Origin: Oegoconia quadripuncta
Lineage: Eukaryota > Arthropoda > Insecta > Lepidoptera > Autostichidae
Assembly (NCBI GenBank): GCA_949316235.1
Contig: OX438749.1
Coordinates: 6,156,914 to 6,220,913 of the forward strand
Length of the DNA: 64,000 bases
Direction of reading: 5' to 3'
The translations under genes were made by a program, and so were the position numbers. The notes beneath the pieces were generated by a model. The model worked only from the letters and a program-made list of their open reading frames with translations. It was not told the origin of the DNA and ran no database searches. How positions within the stretch are numbered: position 1 is the first letter of the stretch; every line of letters starts with the position of its first letter. Shown in pieces: positions 1-11,299 of the stretch.

Positions 1-19
1 TTTGTGTGTGTATTTATCC

Positions 20-236
20 TTTTGGTAGGTGGTAGGGAATTTTAAATGACGGCCTGGCTAGCTACCACCACCTTATCTAAATCTGCCGCCAAGCAGCAAT
101 GTTAATAACATTGTTGTGTTCCGGTGTCAGAGATAAGATAGCCAGTCCCCCAAATATGTTGCGGTTCGACCTCATCTTCACTTAACATCAGGTGTGATTG
201 AGGTCTAGCACGAACCCGTCGTGCATAAAAAAAAGA
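20..236 (+). mobile_element. SINE-A copy, 5' truncated
   Basis: The body of the SINE-A family (GGTGGTAGGG, then the GCCTGGCTAGCTACCACC block, then ACTTAACATCAGGTGTGATT) ends in an A-run. The tRNA-like head is missing. Confidence 0.7.
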
Positions 237-310
237 CATAGTTACAAATTTATTTCATTGCTCAACAATATAGGTCTCATTGAAGTCATTTAAACCTTGT
301 GAGACTTGAA

Positions 311-390
311 TCGCCTCCGTGGCTCAATGCAATGTAACATTTACGAATGTGTTTAGTACTAGGTTTGGTTGGTGATAGGGCATTTTAAAT
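311..390 (+). mobile_element. SINE-A head, interrupted by a LINE fragment
   Basis: The element starts CGCCTCCGTGGCTCAATG and runs to CATTTTAAAT, where it is broken by an inserted fragment. It resumes at about 519 with TGTCCGCCTGGCTAG. Confidence 0.65.
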
Positions 391-516
391 CTTCAACAGC
401 AGAGTGAATAGGCATTTACTGGGATAGCGTGCTTCATCTTCGACCACATCCTCACTTTCCATCAGGTGAAATTGTGGTCAAACGCGAATCCAGTCAATCA
501 TAAAAAAAAAGAAAAA
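391..516 (+). mobile_element. LINE 3' fragment (family L2) inserted into a SINE
   Basis: The fragment matches the copy at 15470-15622: GGCATTTACTGGG, then CACTTTCCATCAGGTGA, then AACGCGAATCCAGTC and a poly-A tail. It splits a SINE-A copy, and AAAT is repeated on both sides, as expected for a target-site duplication. Confidence 0.6.
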
Positions 517-518
517 AA

Positions 519-682
519 TGTCCGCCTGGCTAGTACCAACATCTTATTTGTTCATTGTTGTATTTCGGTTGTCAGTCAATATGATGGGGTATCTGGGTCA
601 GTTCGCTTCCACCTTCGGCCTTATCTTCATTTAACATCAGGCGTGATTGAGGACAAATGCTAACCCGTTTTGCAAAAAAAAG
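519..682 (+). mobile_element. SINE-A body, continuation after the insertion
   Basis: It resumes the SINE-A sequence and ends in an A-run after GCTAACCCGTTTTGC. Together with 311-390 it makes one nearly full-length copy. Confidence 0.6.
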
Positions 683-1199
683 ATTATTGATGCAAAATAA
701 ACTACTTTGTAATATATTATTTGATTTTACATTGAGACGATTAAATGTAGCTGTTGTTATTTTGTTCTAGCTGTTTATTGCACTCTGGTCCTATGCACTA
801 ATAGAGTGCGCAATAGTTAAACCGTGTTGTGTACTCCTGTCGCAGTCGACAAAGTAAATAGGTCGAAATTATACCAGAACCACAGCAGCTGTAGTAAACA
901 GAGCTGGTATGTGACAAAGATTCTAATGTCGGTGAAAGATATGAGTTGAAGCGGAATCATATTCACTAGGTTGATTGAAATTTAAATAACTGAAAAATGA
1001 GAAAAACCCCAATAACACTTATCGTACCACTGATAATATCGTCCAGGTAGATCCAGACCAAAAGATATTGTTAAAATTGTTAAAATATCTTCGATACAAA
1101 CAGATTACAGTCAGAAAATAAGTACAATAGTGAGCTTATCTCTAAAGCGATCTCTTCCAATAGGCTTTGGGAGGTTAGAAATTTTACACGGGACGGAAC

Positions 1200-1393
1200 A
1201 AACAAAAAAGATAAGGTCGAAGGTGGAAGCGTACTGACCCGGAAAACCCAACACATTTGGGGGACTGTCTATCTTATCTCTGACAACTGGAACACAACAA
1301 TGGTATTAACATTGCTGCTTGGCGGCAGATTTAGATAAGATGGCGGAAGCTAGCCAGGCGGACATTAAAAATGCCCTACCACCAACCATAATT
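1200..1393 (-). mobile_element. SINE-A copy, partial
   Basis: This is the reverse orientation of the family body (AAGGTCGAAGGTGGAAGCG, then CTAGCCAGGCGGACAT). The head is missing. Confidence 0.65.
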
Positions 1394-1701
1394 TTTAGAA
1401 AGAGAGTGGCACCGAAGGACTGTCGCGAATCTGTCCCGTAGTTTTACTCTTCCATACAAAAAAACTGTACTAAAATCGGACCACGCATTGCTGAGAATTA
1501 CTTCGCGGCACTCGTCACGTCACCTAATAACTTAATTCTACGATTAAAACGAGTTCAAAATAAAATATGGCGTTAACTGTGCGTATGTGATCCATGCTCC
1601 ATTTTAAAATATTCAAATTTCATTGAAATTCGCCATACGGCAATTCAAAACATGGTCGTAGTGTTAGCCTTGGTACAAATCACTGTTAGTACTAATACCT
1701 A

Positions 1702-2050
1702 TTTTTTTTATTTGGGAGGTCGGCAAACGAGCATGCGGGTCACCTGATGGAAAGCAATTATCACCGCCCATGGACACCAAAGGGGTCACAGATGCGTTGC
1801 CGGCCTTTGAGGAAGATGTAGGCTCGTTTCTTGAAGGTTCCAATGTCGTACTCGTTCGGGAATACCGCTGCAGGAAGTCCGTTCCACAGGGTGGTCGTAC
1901 GTGGTAGGAAGTTTCTTGAGAAACGTACAATGGTAGACTTCCAGTCATCCAGGTGCAGGTGCAGGTGCATCACCAAATGCAGGATTCGCCTTAAAATCGC
2001 TCGGAAGACCATAGGAACCGGCTGCCGGTGGCTGCTGCGTGCCGCATTTC
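1702..2050 (-). mobile_element. LINE 3' end with reverse-transcriptase C-terminus (family L1)
   Basis: On the minus strand the frame reads [20 protein letters not shown] followed by [11 protein letters not shown] and [17 protein letters not shown]. This is the usual C-terminal tail of a jockey/CR1-like non-LTR retrotransposon polyprotein. The same tail recurs at 12195, 50190 and 52015. The rest of the element is absent, so this is a dead 5'-truncated copy. Poly-T at 1704-1712 marks its 3' end. A small GGTGCA triplication lies inside (1951-1968). Confidence 0.75.
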
Positions 2051-2147
2051 TCTGAATGCTATGAATAATGTCCTAACAAATGCAACGTAATACATAAATA
2101 GATTGTTCATTCCGCTCGTTACTTGCACAACAAAAATCAATAAAACA

Positions 2148-2197
2148 CATGCATGCGATTCTTGAGGGTCCCATTACCCTCAAGAATCGCATGCATG
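2148..2197. repeat. Perfect 22-bp inverted repeat (hairpin)
   Basis: The left arm at 2148-2169 (CATGCATGCGATTCTTGAGG plus GT) pairs perfectly with 2176-2197 across a 6-nt loop. Confidence 0.9.
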
Positions 2198-2711
2198 CAA
2201 TTTACTTCGTTCCACCAATACCGGCACTTAATATACAGAAATAACGTAACGAACACATAAACGTATATTTTCATACGATTTATGACCAATAACGTCACGT
2301 AGTGAAAATTTGCTATTGAAACGCGTTCGACACAAATTCTAAATGTTATTTTGTAGAAGCTCTCTGAATAAGCCGACATACAGAAGGTAAAGCACCGCAT
2401 GATCGTATCGCGAAAATGCACTTTCGTAAATATTTGATTGCGTTTTTAAATGGTGAGGAAGACCCGCTATATGTTTCTTGCATGTACACGCAGCCGCATG
2501 ACGCCGTAACATTTCCAGTATTAATCTCGCTGTGTTCTCATATCCGCTAGGTTACACTGGTAGTGTAGGTCAATATGCCGTCGAATGTACTAAAGGTAAC
2601 TCCTTCTTGTGAATCAAAATATGAAGAGTAACATGTTAATAGCAAGACATGAATCACGAAATAAGTAGTCTAAATGCACAACGAAGAACATGTAATAAGT
2701 TTGCGGGAATT

Positions 2712-2970
2712 CTTTTTTTTATGCATAACGGGTTAGTATACTTGACCTCAATAACTCATGTCCACTTAACCTGATGTTAAGTGGACATGAGGTCGAAGAT
2801 GGAAGCGTACTGACCCGGAAACCCCTACATATTTGGGGGACTGACTATCTTGTCTCTGACCACCAGAACACAACAATGCTATTAACATTGTTGCTTGGCG
2901 GTAGATTTAGATAAGATGGTGGTAGCTAGCCAGGCGGACATTTAAAATGCCCTACCACTAACCACTACCA
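2712..2970 (-). mobile_element. SINE-A copy, head truncated
   Basis: Poly-T, then ATGCATAACGGGTTAG, then the family body to CCCTACCACTAACC. A mutated stretch at 2757-2789 has become a 14-bp-arm palindrome (CATGTCCACTTAAC around CTGAT). Confidence 0.7.
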
Positions 2971-3029
2971 CTACTGATCAAATCAACTATCAAAGAATTG
3001 CTAAATTCTGAAAGAGTCCGGTGTGTTAT

Positions 3030-3235
3030 GGGTATCTGGTCTCAAACCGTCACAACTTCCCCGTCAAGTGCTTTTGCCATTTCTATTACTGGCACTAATC
3101 CGCGATAGCCTTCTGCTACCGCCACGCTTGCTGCATCTAGGAGCACTCCTTGTTGTATATGAAAGCCGGAGTCGAACTTCATCTGACCTCTTTTCCTGAG
3201 ATAGTCTTTGTACCATTTTGCAATCAATTATAGTT
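3030..3235 (+). mobile_element. LINE 3' UTR-like repeat (family L6)
   Basis: CATTTCTATTACTGGCACT, then GATAGCCTTCTGCTACCGCC, then GTCGAACTTCATCTGACC recurs in diverged form at 3497-3640 and 35840-36010. At the latter site it directly follows an open frame, so I read it as a LINE 3' UTR. The short open frames across it are not convincing proteins. Confidence 0.45.
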
Positions 3236-3237
3236 AC

Positions 3238-3495
3238 ACTCGTGTGAGTGTACGGTGGCTCAGTGGAGGAGACAGTCTCCCAATTTGGAAGGTCCAGCTT
3301 CGGTCCCGCAGGCATGCCATGTACCAGAATTACTTGTGCGCTCTTAAACGGTGAAGGAAAACATTGTGAGGAAACCTACATGCACTGGGCCAGCGTGGCG
3401 GATTATGGCCGATACTCCCGCAATATGACGGACGGTCTTTATCCCTGCAGTGGGATGTTTTGGACTTATGATGATAAGTTACACTCCCACATGCA
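3238..3495 (+). mobile_element. SINE-C copy
   Basis: The head GGTGGCTCAGTGGAGGAGAC (A-box-like) is followed by TCTCCCAATTTGGAAGGTCC, a degenerate B box and CATGCCATGTACCA. It ends with CCTGCAGTGGGATGTTTTGG and ATGATGAT. Compare the copies at 21070 and 42748. Confidence 0.65.
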
Positions 3496-3496
3496 C

Positions 3497-4062
3497 AGAG
3501 CTTTTAAGCGGTTTTGCCACTCTTATTACTGGCACTTTTACTCGCGGTAGCCTTCTGCTACCGCCGCCCCGCTCACTGCATTCAGGCGCAGTCCGTGGTG
3601 TATACGAAATCGGGATGCCGAGCTTCACTCGTCCTCCTTCTCCATAGGATTGGCCTCAGTGCCGCTTTGCATTTCATTGGCTACACTCCCATTTGCCGAG
3701 GGGGGAAGTGGGAAACTTCTTTTTCCTACTTACATATCCATTTCTTTCTTTAAATAATCTAGGGTCCAATAGAGTCGCCTTCAGTAGGCGCCGTATCGAG
3801 TACCACTGTTGATCCTGGCTTATAGGAATTACAATGGAAGGAGTGTGCAGAGAGGTGGGAATCTTCTTAAACACTCATTTTTTTCTTTAATTACTCTGAG
3901 GTCCAAGGGAAGCAATAGAGTCAGGTAAGACTCCGTCTGCCTTAAATAGGCCCGTGTCAAGTACAGGTTACCGGAGTTCTTATATTGGGAGGAATGATGA
4001 GACAGCATTGTTCGAATCGACAAACTGTCCTTTAAAAGAATATAGTCAGGTAACTCCTTCAT
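3497..4062 (+). mobile_element. Composite L6 repeat, two tandem partial units
   Basis: It carries the L6 motif TATTACTGGCACTTTTACTC followed by CATTTGCCGAGG. The module GAGTACCACTGTTGATCCTGG is present near 3800 and a related version lies near 3960. The copy at 35830-36235 has the same order of modules. Confidence 0.45.
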
Positions 4063-4678
4063 TAAAATTCAAATATGTAAGTTTATGTAAATACATTGGT
4101 CGACCTCCTGAATCCCCAAGTTAGGAAAACAAGTCGCCAAAGTTTAACCGCCTTGGGAGTTATGGAAAAATTATGTAATACTTATTTACGGAAAGGTCTG
4201 AATTTCACAAAGTTTTGTTAGTTTACTGCCCATGATACTTGAGGTTTGAATTTTTAAAAGATTAATGTAGGTACGCTTGATATTTAACATTAATAAGTGT
4301 CAGGTGCTTGTGCTAGAAAACTTGGCACACAACCCTGTTGTCTGAACAAAAAGCAGGTATACAAAACTGTTGGAGGTTTACGTAACAAATAACGGCTGCG
4401 ACAATTCCGGAATGCTTTTTTCACCTCTGCCAACAACTAGAAGTTAAAAAATTACAAAGAAAGTGTCCATGGTGCATTATTTTTTCAGACCATAAGTAGT
4501 TTCCTTATTACTCTTTTAGCTGCTTGGCTACCACGGGCTACTTTGCTGTAGGAGCACCGGCCGTATTGATCTGAATGACATCATCAGTAGATATGGTTTT
4601 GTCACCGCTGATGCATCCGAATTTCTCGAAATACTGGTTTTGGCGCATGATGACCGTAAAAGCCCCGATGGAGTGACA
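4063..4678. other. No recognised feature
   Basis: AT-rich unique-looking sequence with no convincing exon, repeat head or RNA gene. Confidence 0.5.
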
Positions 4679-5009
4679 TTTTTTTTTTATCTACAACGGG
4701 TTAGCACTTGACCTCAATCACATCTGATGTTAAGTGAAGATGAGGCCGAAGGTGGTAGCGTACTCACCCAGAAACCCCATCTTATTCGGGGGACTGGTTA
4801 TCTATCTCTGACAACCGGAACACAACAATGATATTAACATTGCTGATTGGCGGCAGATTTAGATAAGATGGCGATAGCTAGCCAGGCGGACATTTAATAT
4901 GCCCTACCACCAACCAAACAGAGTACTAAATATATACCCCGCTGGGGATCGAACCTGCGACCTCAGAAACGTAAACCCAATGTTGTTTACATTGAGCCAC
5001 GGAGGCGGT
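4679..5009 (-). mobile_element. SINE-A, full length
   Basis: This is a complete copy: poly-T tail, body, and tRNA-like head with B box (antisense GGGATCGAACCTGCG) and A box (antisense CATTGAGCCAC), ending GGAGGCGGT. ACATT is found on both sides and is a probable target-site duplication. Confidence 0.8.
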
Positions 5010-5537
5010 ACATTCATGCCCTGGGAGATAGGACTGCCTGTACTTTGGGATGCTGCCTGCGCAGCTACTTTTGCATCCTCAAATCTTTCAACTATACCTA
5101 ATATTTCAACTGAAAACTTTAACGGCAAGATTATTGTGGTCTTATGGTGGAGTGGAGTTCTTTTGTTTTTGCCGTTTCGATTAAAAAGTGAAGGTTTGTG
5201 ATGCTCATAGATTTGTGAGTACTTAATTGAATAACTGAAAGATTGGTACGAGTGTTACACATTTTGCTGAGCATCGTTGTTTCCAGTGTATTAGGAATTC
5301 TTATTATTATTATTTTATATATCAATAAATATTTATTTAGTACACCTATATATTTACGTTTGTATTTTGTTGCTATTTTATACATGTTATGTTTAAGTAG
5401 GTATATTTGTATATTGATCAATGTATATATTTGTATGTAAATATATGAAATTTATTGACGTAGTTTGTATCTGCATCCCTATTTAATACCGCACAACCTA
5501 CCTATTTCAAATGTACTCTGTCCTTATACCCAAAGGT

Positions 5538-5680
5538 TGCCTGGAAAAGATCGCTTTTAGTGATAAGGTCGCCAAATTGTACATTCTATTCTTACCACTT
5601 TTCTGAAACTGTATTTTCCTTTCTGTTGTGCAATAAAGTGCATTGGTATTGTATTGTATTGAATTCTTCCGTTATTGCGG
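5538..5680 (+). mobile_element. LINE 3' tail (family K)
   Basis: GCCTGGAAAAGATCGCTTTT, then GTGATAAGGTCGCCAAATTG, then GTGCAATAAAGTG and a TTGTA-type simple tail. The same order recurs at 6100 and, inverted, at 32325 and 43243. Confidence 0.6.
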
Positions 5681-6099
5681 GACCTGCGATAGGCAGGTAC
5701 TTTATTTTAAAATACTTAATTTGTTACTCACTCCGACTATTCAATAACGACTAGATTACGTATAGATGCTTCCCCGAAGAACCGATTGCTTGTTTAGCTA
5801 TCTTAAATTGTGATCCACAACTTCTGCATGTGATGCTTATTTTGAAGTTCTGCTATTTCTTAGGGCCATACCGCTTTGCATATAGCACACCCATCAATCG
5901 TGGTGATAACGAGAAAGGAGAAATACCTATAGACATAATAAAAAACACACCGATTTACTCAACCGCCATTTTCAAAACATGCATGCATACATATAAGATA
6001 ACACTTTTTGAATTCAATATGCAGAAACTTTCAGATGTACTTAACAATTAGGAAATTATTTGTGCTAACCCACTTAATTTGATGAATGTGATGATAGAT

Positions 6100-6215
6100 T
6101 TGCCTGGAAGAGATCGCTGTTAGCGATAAGGCCGCCTAATTTGTAGTTTCTATAAGATATTTAAATGTACCTTCCTTATTTAAACAATGAAGCGTATTTG
6201 ATTGATTGATTGATA
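6100..6215 (+). mobile_element. LINE 3' tail (family K)
   Basis: CCTGGAAGAGATCGCTGTTA, then GATAAGGCCGCC, ending in a (TTGA)n simple tail. Confidence 0.6.
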
Positions 6216-6650
6216 ATGGTCAATCCATGTTACTATCATAATATAGACAAAATGCTGTTTCTACAGTGGTGTGAAAGATATTGTGCTCAGCTTAACGTCC
6301 ATATTCTTTCAATTTCGCGAACTGGTGGTCATAAAAGCAAAGACCGTGCGCTAACGTGGCTTCAAAATGATCTTGATAATCCTATTGGAGCTCAGCCAGA
6401 CACTCAGCAATGCAAATAGACGCTGCATTTTCTGTTTTCGTAGCACACTGGCGGAATTCAAGAGAAATTGCATTATTTATTCAATTAGTCAGATTCAATT
6501 TATATAGGTAAAGTGTGTTTGGTTAACGAGCGGATATACTAATAGATAAAACTAACCAAATTTTGAAAAAATGGTTCTAATTTGACGTAACTGAAATAAA
6601 AACTCATACTAAAGTAATTGTGTTATTATTTCTCATAAACATAACATTTT

Positions 6651-6860
6651 GACGACCAACTGGTGTAGATGTCAGTGAAAGCAACGGTTGCGGGTTAGAA
6701 TCCCGCGAGGGGTATAAATGTTTGTGTGATGAATATGAACATTTATTCCCGAGTCATGTATGTTTATTTAAATATTTATGTATGTTTATCCGCTAAAGCT
6801 TTGCTTAGTTTGGGACTAGATTGGTGTAAGTGTCCGAAATATTTAAATATTTATATTTTA
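6651..6860 (+). mobile_element. SINE-B copy
   Basis: GACGACCAACTGGTGTAG, a B box degenerated to GGTTAGAATCCCGCG, then TTCCCGAGTCATG and GGTGTAAGTGTCCGAAATAT. Confidence 0.65.
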
Positions 6861-6999
6861 TAACGTCACACGACCTGTATATCCCAAACATATGCGTACA
6901 TTATGTTTCATGATTATTTTAGATATAACAGCTGTATGTTTTCCAAATAAAATAAATATTTAAGAGTTCAAATTGTTATATTATAGGGTTATACATCTA

Positions 7000-7789
7000 T
7001 TTCATACGATATTCAATAAAGTATAATAATGGGTGAAACTAGACCCAATTTTATCGATGTAAAATGTTCGAAAAAATGTTGTCTTGTTTTTATTCATTTT
7101 TAACTTGTACTATACTACACTAAACTATAGCGATGATTTACTTGAGAACATTCTAATTCAAGGTCCTTTGGACCTGTGAGTAAAAATTTCTATCACAAGT
7201 TACTAAAATGTCATTGCTATGCCCATGCCATGTCATTATGAAAGATGAAGGATTTTGAAAACATTTAGAAGCCATTTTGACCTCTTTAATTTTTTTTCAT
7301 AATCATTCCTCCACCTACTTTTTCCCTAAATGTAATTTCTCAAATTCAGGTCAAAAACTTAGTGAATCGTCGTAAATTTACACTTGACAATTATTTTTTT
7401 TAATATTATAATCATTAGAGACCTCGAAAATCTAACAAGAAATTTAACCAAATCAAAATAAATAAATACCGCGGAAGTTTCCGGAAAATACTTAAAAAAG
7501 TCATAACACCGAAACTAAGAATTATCGCTGAACATACATGAGGGTGATTCAGATATTCTTTTATATCCTCACTATTCGTGCCAGCCTATATAAATTCAGG
7601 AATTCATAACATTAATAATCGATTTCGATTCATTGGACAAAATATAGGCTTGAGACTGTGTGGTTAGGAGAATCGCCGACGGCACTAATACCCACTACTT
7701 TCTATGTAAACGTTCAGTAAAAATACGTGCAACTTCCTATATTAAACGGCTCCTCTACACGATATATAAAATTGTTGTAACCTTTCTTG
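7000..7789. other. No recognised feature
   Basis: AT-rich sequence, stop codons in all frames, no clear repeat family. Confidence 0.45.
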
Positions 7790-7970
7790 TTTGTAAATGA
7801 TTTATTGAAAAGAGACAAACCCTCTGAGTTTCTCGCTAGCTCTTCTCAGTAGTGGTCGCGTTCCGAGCTAGTGGTAGTTTAAAAAACAAATGACGTTCAT
7901 AAGTGCATATTGTATTGCCTACATGAATAAATGATTTTCATTTCATTTCATATATCTTACAGTCTATAAT
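7790..7970 (+). mobile_element. LINE 3' tail fragment
   Basis: GTTTGTAAATGATTTATTG, then CCCTCTGAGTTTCTCGC and CTCTTCTCAGTAGTGGTCGC, ending in an ATGAATAAATGATTTTCATT-type simple tail. This is the layout of a non-LTR retrotransposon end. Confidence 0.45.
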
Positions 7971-8125
7971 CTTACAGTTCCTGAGTTTTTGTTGATGGAT
8001 AGAGTACCCATCAGAAATAGAATAAAAATGTTTTCTAACGATTCTGTAGCTTGCTTTACGTATACTATAAGTGTTTAGTTACAAAACCTACAAGTTTTAT
8101 TTCTGTCATAAAATAACAGGTATAA

Positions 8126-8244
8126 AATTATATACAGATAATAAGTAAAATTATCTGTATATAATTGTATTATTATATTATTGTATATATTATAGTATAG
8201 TAAAATTATATACAGATAATAAGTAAAATTATCTGTATATAATT
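8126..8244. repeat. Duplicated AT-rich hairpin
   Basis: AATTATATACAGATAA and its inverse flank a 9-nt loop at 8126-8166, and the same hairpin recurs at 8204-8244. The two are separated by an AT-only spacer. Confidence 0.85.
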
Positions 8245-8279
8245 TTATTTCTATTATATACACATAATTCAGTTATAAA

Positions 8280-8924
8280 TAGAAATACACCGGAACGTGA
8301 TTAAAATCAGTTCATGTATTTATTGCTATTATTACATTATGAAATAGCCAGTTGAATAAATTATTTATACATAATATTATATAATGCTAAGTACTTATGT
8401 AGTCATTTACTCTTTATACGGCTTCATTTTTGTGTAATTATTGTATTATTAATTAGAATAAAAACATTAATCACTTGAGTTTCGACAGTTTTACAGTAAT
8501 ATTTTAGTTATTTATTTTTTCTTGTTGTAGGTATAAATCTTGACAAATTACTTGTATCTAGTTATCATTTTAGTTTTACATATCACAATTTGTTATATGT
8601 ATAATTTTAATATTTTATTAATGAATAAGTTGTTGGCTGTATTTTCTCTGTAAGGTGTGACCTTAGAAAATAATTTCTTCGTCGACAAAACTTTACAGTG
8701 TGAAAAAGTTATGTTTGTGTAATAATGTATATGAATCAATAATATGGACAAAATAATTGAATGGTCGATAAATTTTCGTTTGAATTTTTAATCAATCGTA
8801 ATCCATATACCTGCAATCGTAATCCATATATACGCTATTATTACTGCAAAGTTTCTCTGACGTAAAGATTCATACCCACCACCACGTTGATTAAACGACA
8901 AACTGCACAGGACACGCATAGTAG
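8280..8924. other. No recognised feature (very AT-rich)
   Basis: No open frame, repeat head or splice-supported exon seen. Confidence 0.45.
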
Positions 8925-9120
8925 ATTCCATCCCATTCTGTAACCTCAGTCAACGCTGGCACCAAAATCCAAGCCCAAGAAATGTGGGAAAATGCAGGAA
9001 GGTCGCCAGTGAAAAATATTTCTGAAGGACACCAACAAGACCATCTGGTATAATCTCAGGCCAATGTAGATTAAACAGACTATCACTGCTAAAAAATCCA
9101 TCGTGAGCAGGGTGTGAGGA
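8925..9120 (+). repeat. Dispersed repeat H
   Basis: AAGCCCAAGAAATGTGGGA, GGACACCAACAAGACCA and AGACTATCACTGCTAAAA match in order the copy at 47088-47335. The class is unknown. Possible remains of a LINE coding tail follow at 9160-9420 (E-rich then R-rich frame), but no catalytic motif is seen. Confidence 0.5.
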
Positions 9121-9439
9121 AGAAGAAACCAGTTTATACTTCCTGGCTGAGCTTAGTCTTCTCAAGATTAAGACAGAACATTTTTGGAAAAGAAGAAGAA
9201 GAGGAACTACAACGTGTACAATATGAAGTCATTGTAAACTTCTGCAGGAACACTAGAAGACTTGATGGCCATACTGAAAGGTGCACAGTACACTCCTCAA
9301 AGGGTATTGGATGGACTAGTCCCTCTGGTGGCCTGTTTGTCCGTCTGACGCCCGCAGACAGCCCACCTTCAATAGTCAAGCGCTGGTATACCAGTTCACG
9401 TTTACGTACTTGGATGTTTAATTTACTTACTTCATAGAA

Positions 9440-10199
9440 TCCATCGATATCTTTTCCTCTGCACTTCCGTAAAAATAATACTATATGAGAATGTAGCTTC
9501 TTTTAGAGTGTTAAGAAGGCTAGACAGGCACTATTTGAAATAAACGATACGTCTTGTTGAACTTCAATATAATTTACAAAATTCGACCAACACCAACCTT
9601 CACCTTCGCTTCCAAAATTATAATGGCGCAATCGGTCGAGAATCCCACCATTCCACCCGAGATATTTTAAACCTAAAACGCCGGCCAATCAAGAACGAAC
9701 ACATGCTCGTACCTGATTGGTCGACGGTTCAGTGTTGCCGCTTTATAATAAAATTACTAAACAGTACGAATATTATCTGAAGTAATAACATCATACGCTT
9801 ATGAAATCAAAACCCTACAAGAGTTAAAGTAGGACCCTGTCTGAAGTTGGTAACCCTGTTTGAAGGTGGACCGACATCTAATTACGGAGATGTGGGTTCG
9901 AGCCCGGGGCCGTTTCACTAAATTGTTATTTGACGTTGACTTTTCGGAAAAGGAAATGGGAAATTATTGCGAAGAAATTTGATGAGCTATGTCAAATTAG
10001 TCGACAAAATAATGTTGAAATGTTTAGGTATAGATGAATCATGACAAAAGAAATTTATTTAAGTGTTTATGGCAGTAAAGTGAAGGAAAACACTTGAAAA
10101 TTCATATCGAGTGCAATATAAAACGTGTATAATTACGACTTAACTTAGTACTATATTAATTCTGTGACTTAATTACAAATTTAGTTTTTCTGATTTATT
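9440..10199. other. No recognised gene; one B-box-like site
   Basis: Only GGGTTCGAGCCCGGGG at about 9893-9908 stands out. It could be the Pol III B box of a decayed SINE head, but no cloverleaf can be drawn around it. Confidence 0.35.
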
Positions 10200-10299
10200 C
10201 AATCAAATGCGCTTTATATTGCACAATTAACAAAAACAGCATAAATCATTAATCGCACAAAAAAGAGGCCATATACAAGCTAGCAACTGTACAGAGATC

Positions 10300-10895
10300 T
10301 TGACTCTGTTGCGAATTGGTCTGCAAAACATGGTCTTCTTCTGAATCCCAAAAAAAGCACTTCTGCAGTATTTGGAACAGCTAATCAAATACGAGCTCAG
10401 TTAATCCAGGTATAAAAATAGGGGGCACCTTAGTACCTAGAGAGGACTATGTGTGAAATCTGTGGCTCGTTATGGATGGAACGCTGAAGTTCGAAACACG
10501 TGCAGCAGAAGATAGGGAACTGTTTTGGTGCACTTAAAACTCTTATAAAATTCGTGAGTTTTTGGACACAACGACCAGATATTATCTGTGTAACACCTAA
10601 GTGCTTTCTAATTTACAATACTGTGACATAGTTTGTGGCCCCTGTCTTTATGCTAAGACTTCCATTGCTATATAAAGGGTTCAGAACGCTTGCATGCGGT
10701 ACAGTTTCGGCATTCTTAAGGAGCTATAACCCTTTTGTATTACTGCGGCACACACACAAATTAGTTGTAAGTATATCCCTCTTTGATTGTAATGTAAGTT
10801 TTAACCGGGGATACTTTTGCTTTATATGTATAGCATAACATAACTGTGTGTGTATCTGTAATGCCAATAAAGTTTTTATCTATCTATCTATTCCC
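10300..10895 (+). mobile_element. LINE reverse-transcriptase remnant with 3' tail (L3)
   Basis: A broken frame reads LDSVANWSAKHGLLLNPKKS and then AVFGT. This is the motif just after the catalytic core in non-LTR reverse transcriptases. Frameshifts and stops follow. The 3' end has AATAAAG and a (ATCT)n tail at about 10877, typical of lepidopteran LINE ends. It is not functional. Confidence 0.65.
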
Positions 10896-10989
10896 AGACG
10901 TCACCATATCACCTCTTACCTTATTGATAAAAAAAAAAAAATGAGTAATGCAAGGAGTTTGAAATATGCATGGTTTTGACATTCATTGT

Positions 10990-11280
10990 GTAACTCGGGT
11001 TCACCATGTTATTTGTTAAATAAATTTAAAAAGATTCCTTCTCGCCTTAGGGACAGAGGACATTTATTTATTGTACCATTTTACACTCTCGCTGCAACTT
11101 CTGGCTGTTTAAAATTTGCCGCATCAAGGATCTGGAATGATTTACCTCCACCTGTGCGGAGCTCGTTATCGGTTTCGCTTTTTACATTCAGATCCCGATG
11201 TTCGAAATCGCTGTTGTTACAGCAGTCCGAAGTTGTGGCGACTCGTAACGTATTTCGCTGTTGAGTATCCAATATGAGAG
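10990..11280 (+). mobile_element. LINE polyprotein C-terminal fragment (L3-like)
   Basis: The open stretch contains AASRIWNDLPPPVRSS followed by SLFTFRSRCSK. This is the 'WN-LP--...FK/R' signature of the C-terminal end of jockey/CR1-type polyproteins. There is no intact upstream domain in frame. Confidence 0.6.
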
Positions 11281-11299
11281 TCATTATTGATTTAATGTG

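Noticed and set aside
9114..9437. 107-codon frame with a Glu-rich stretch
   Set aside because: Overlaps dispersed repeat H and has no recognisable motif; the minus frame is equally open.
9893..9908. Possible tRNA gene (GGGTTCGAGCCC)
   Set aside because: Only the T-arm-like B box is present; no acceptor stem or anticodon arm can be drawn.
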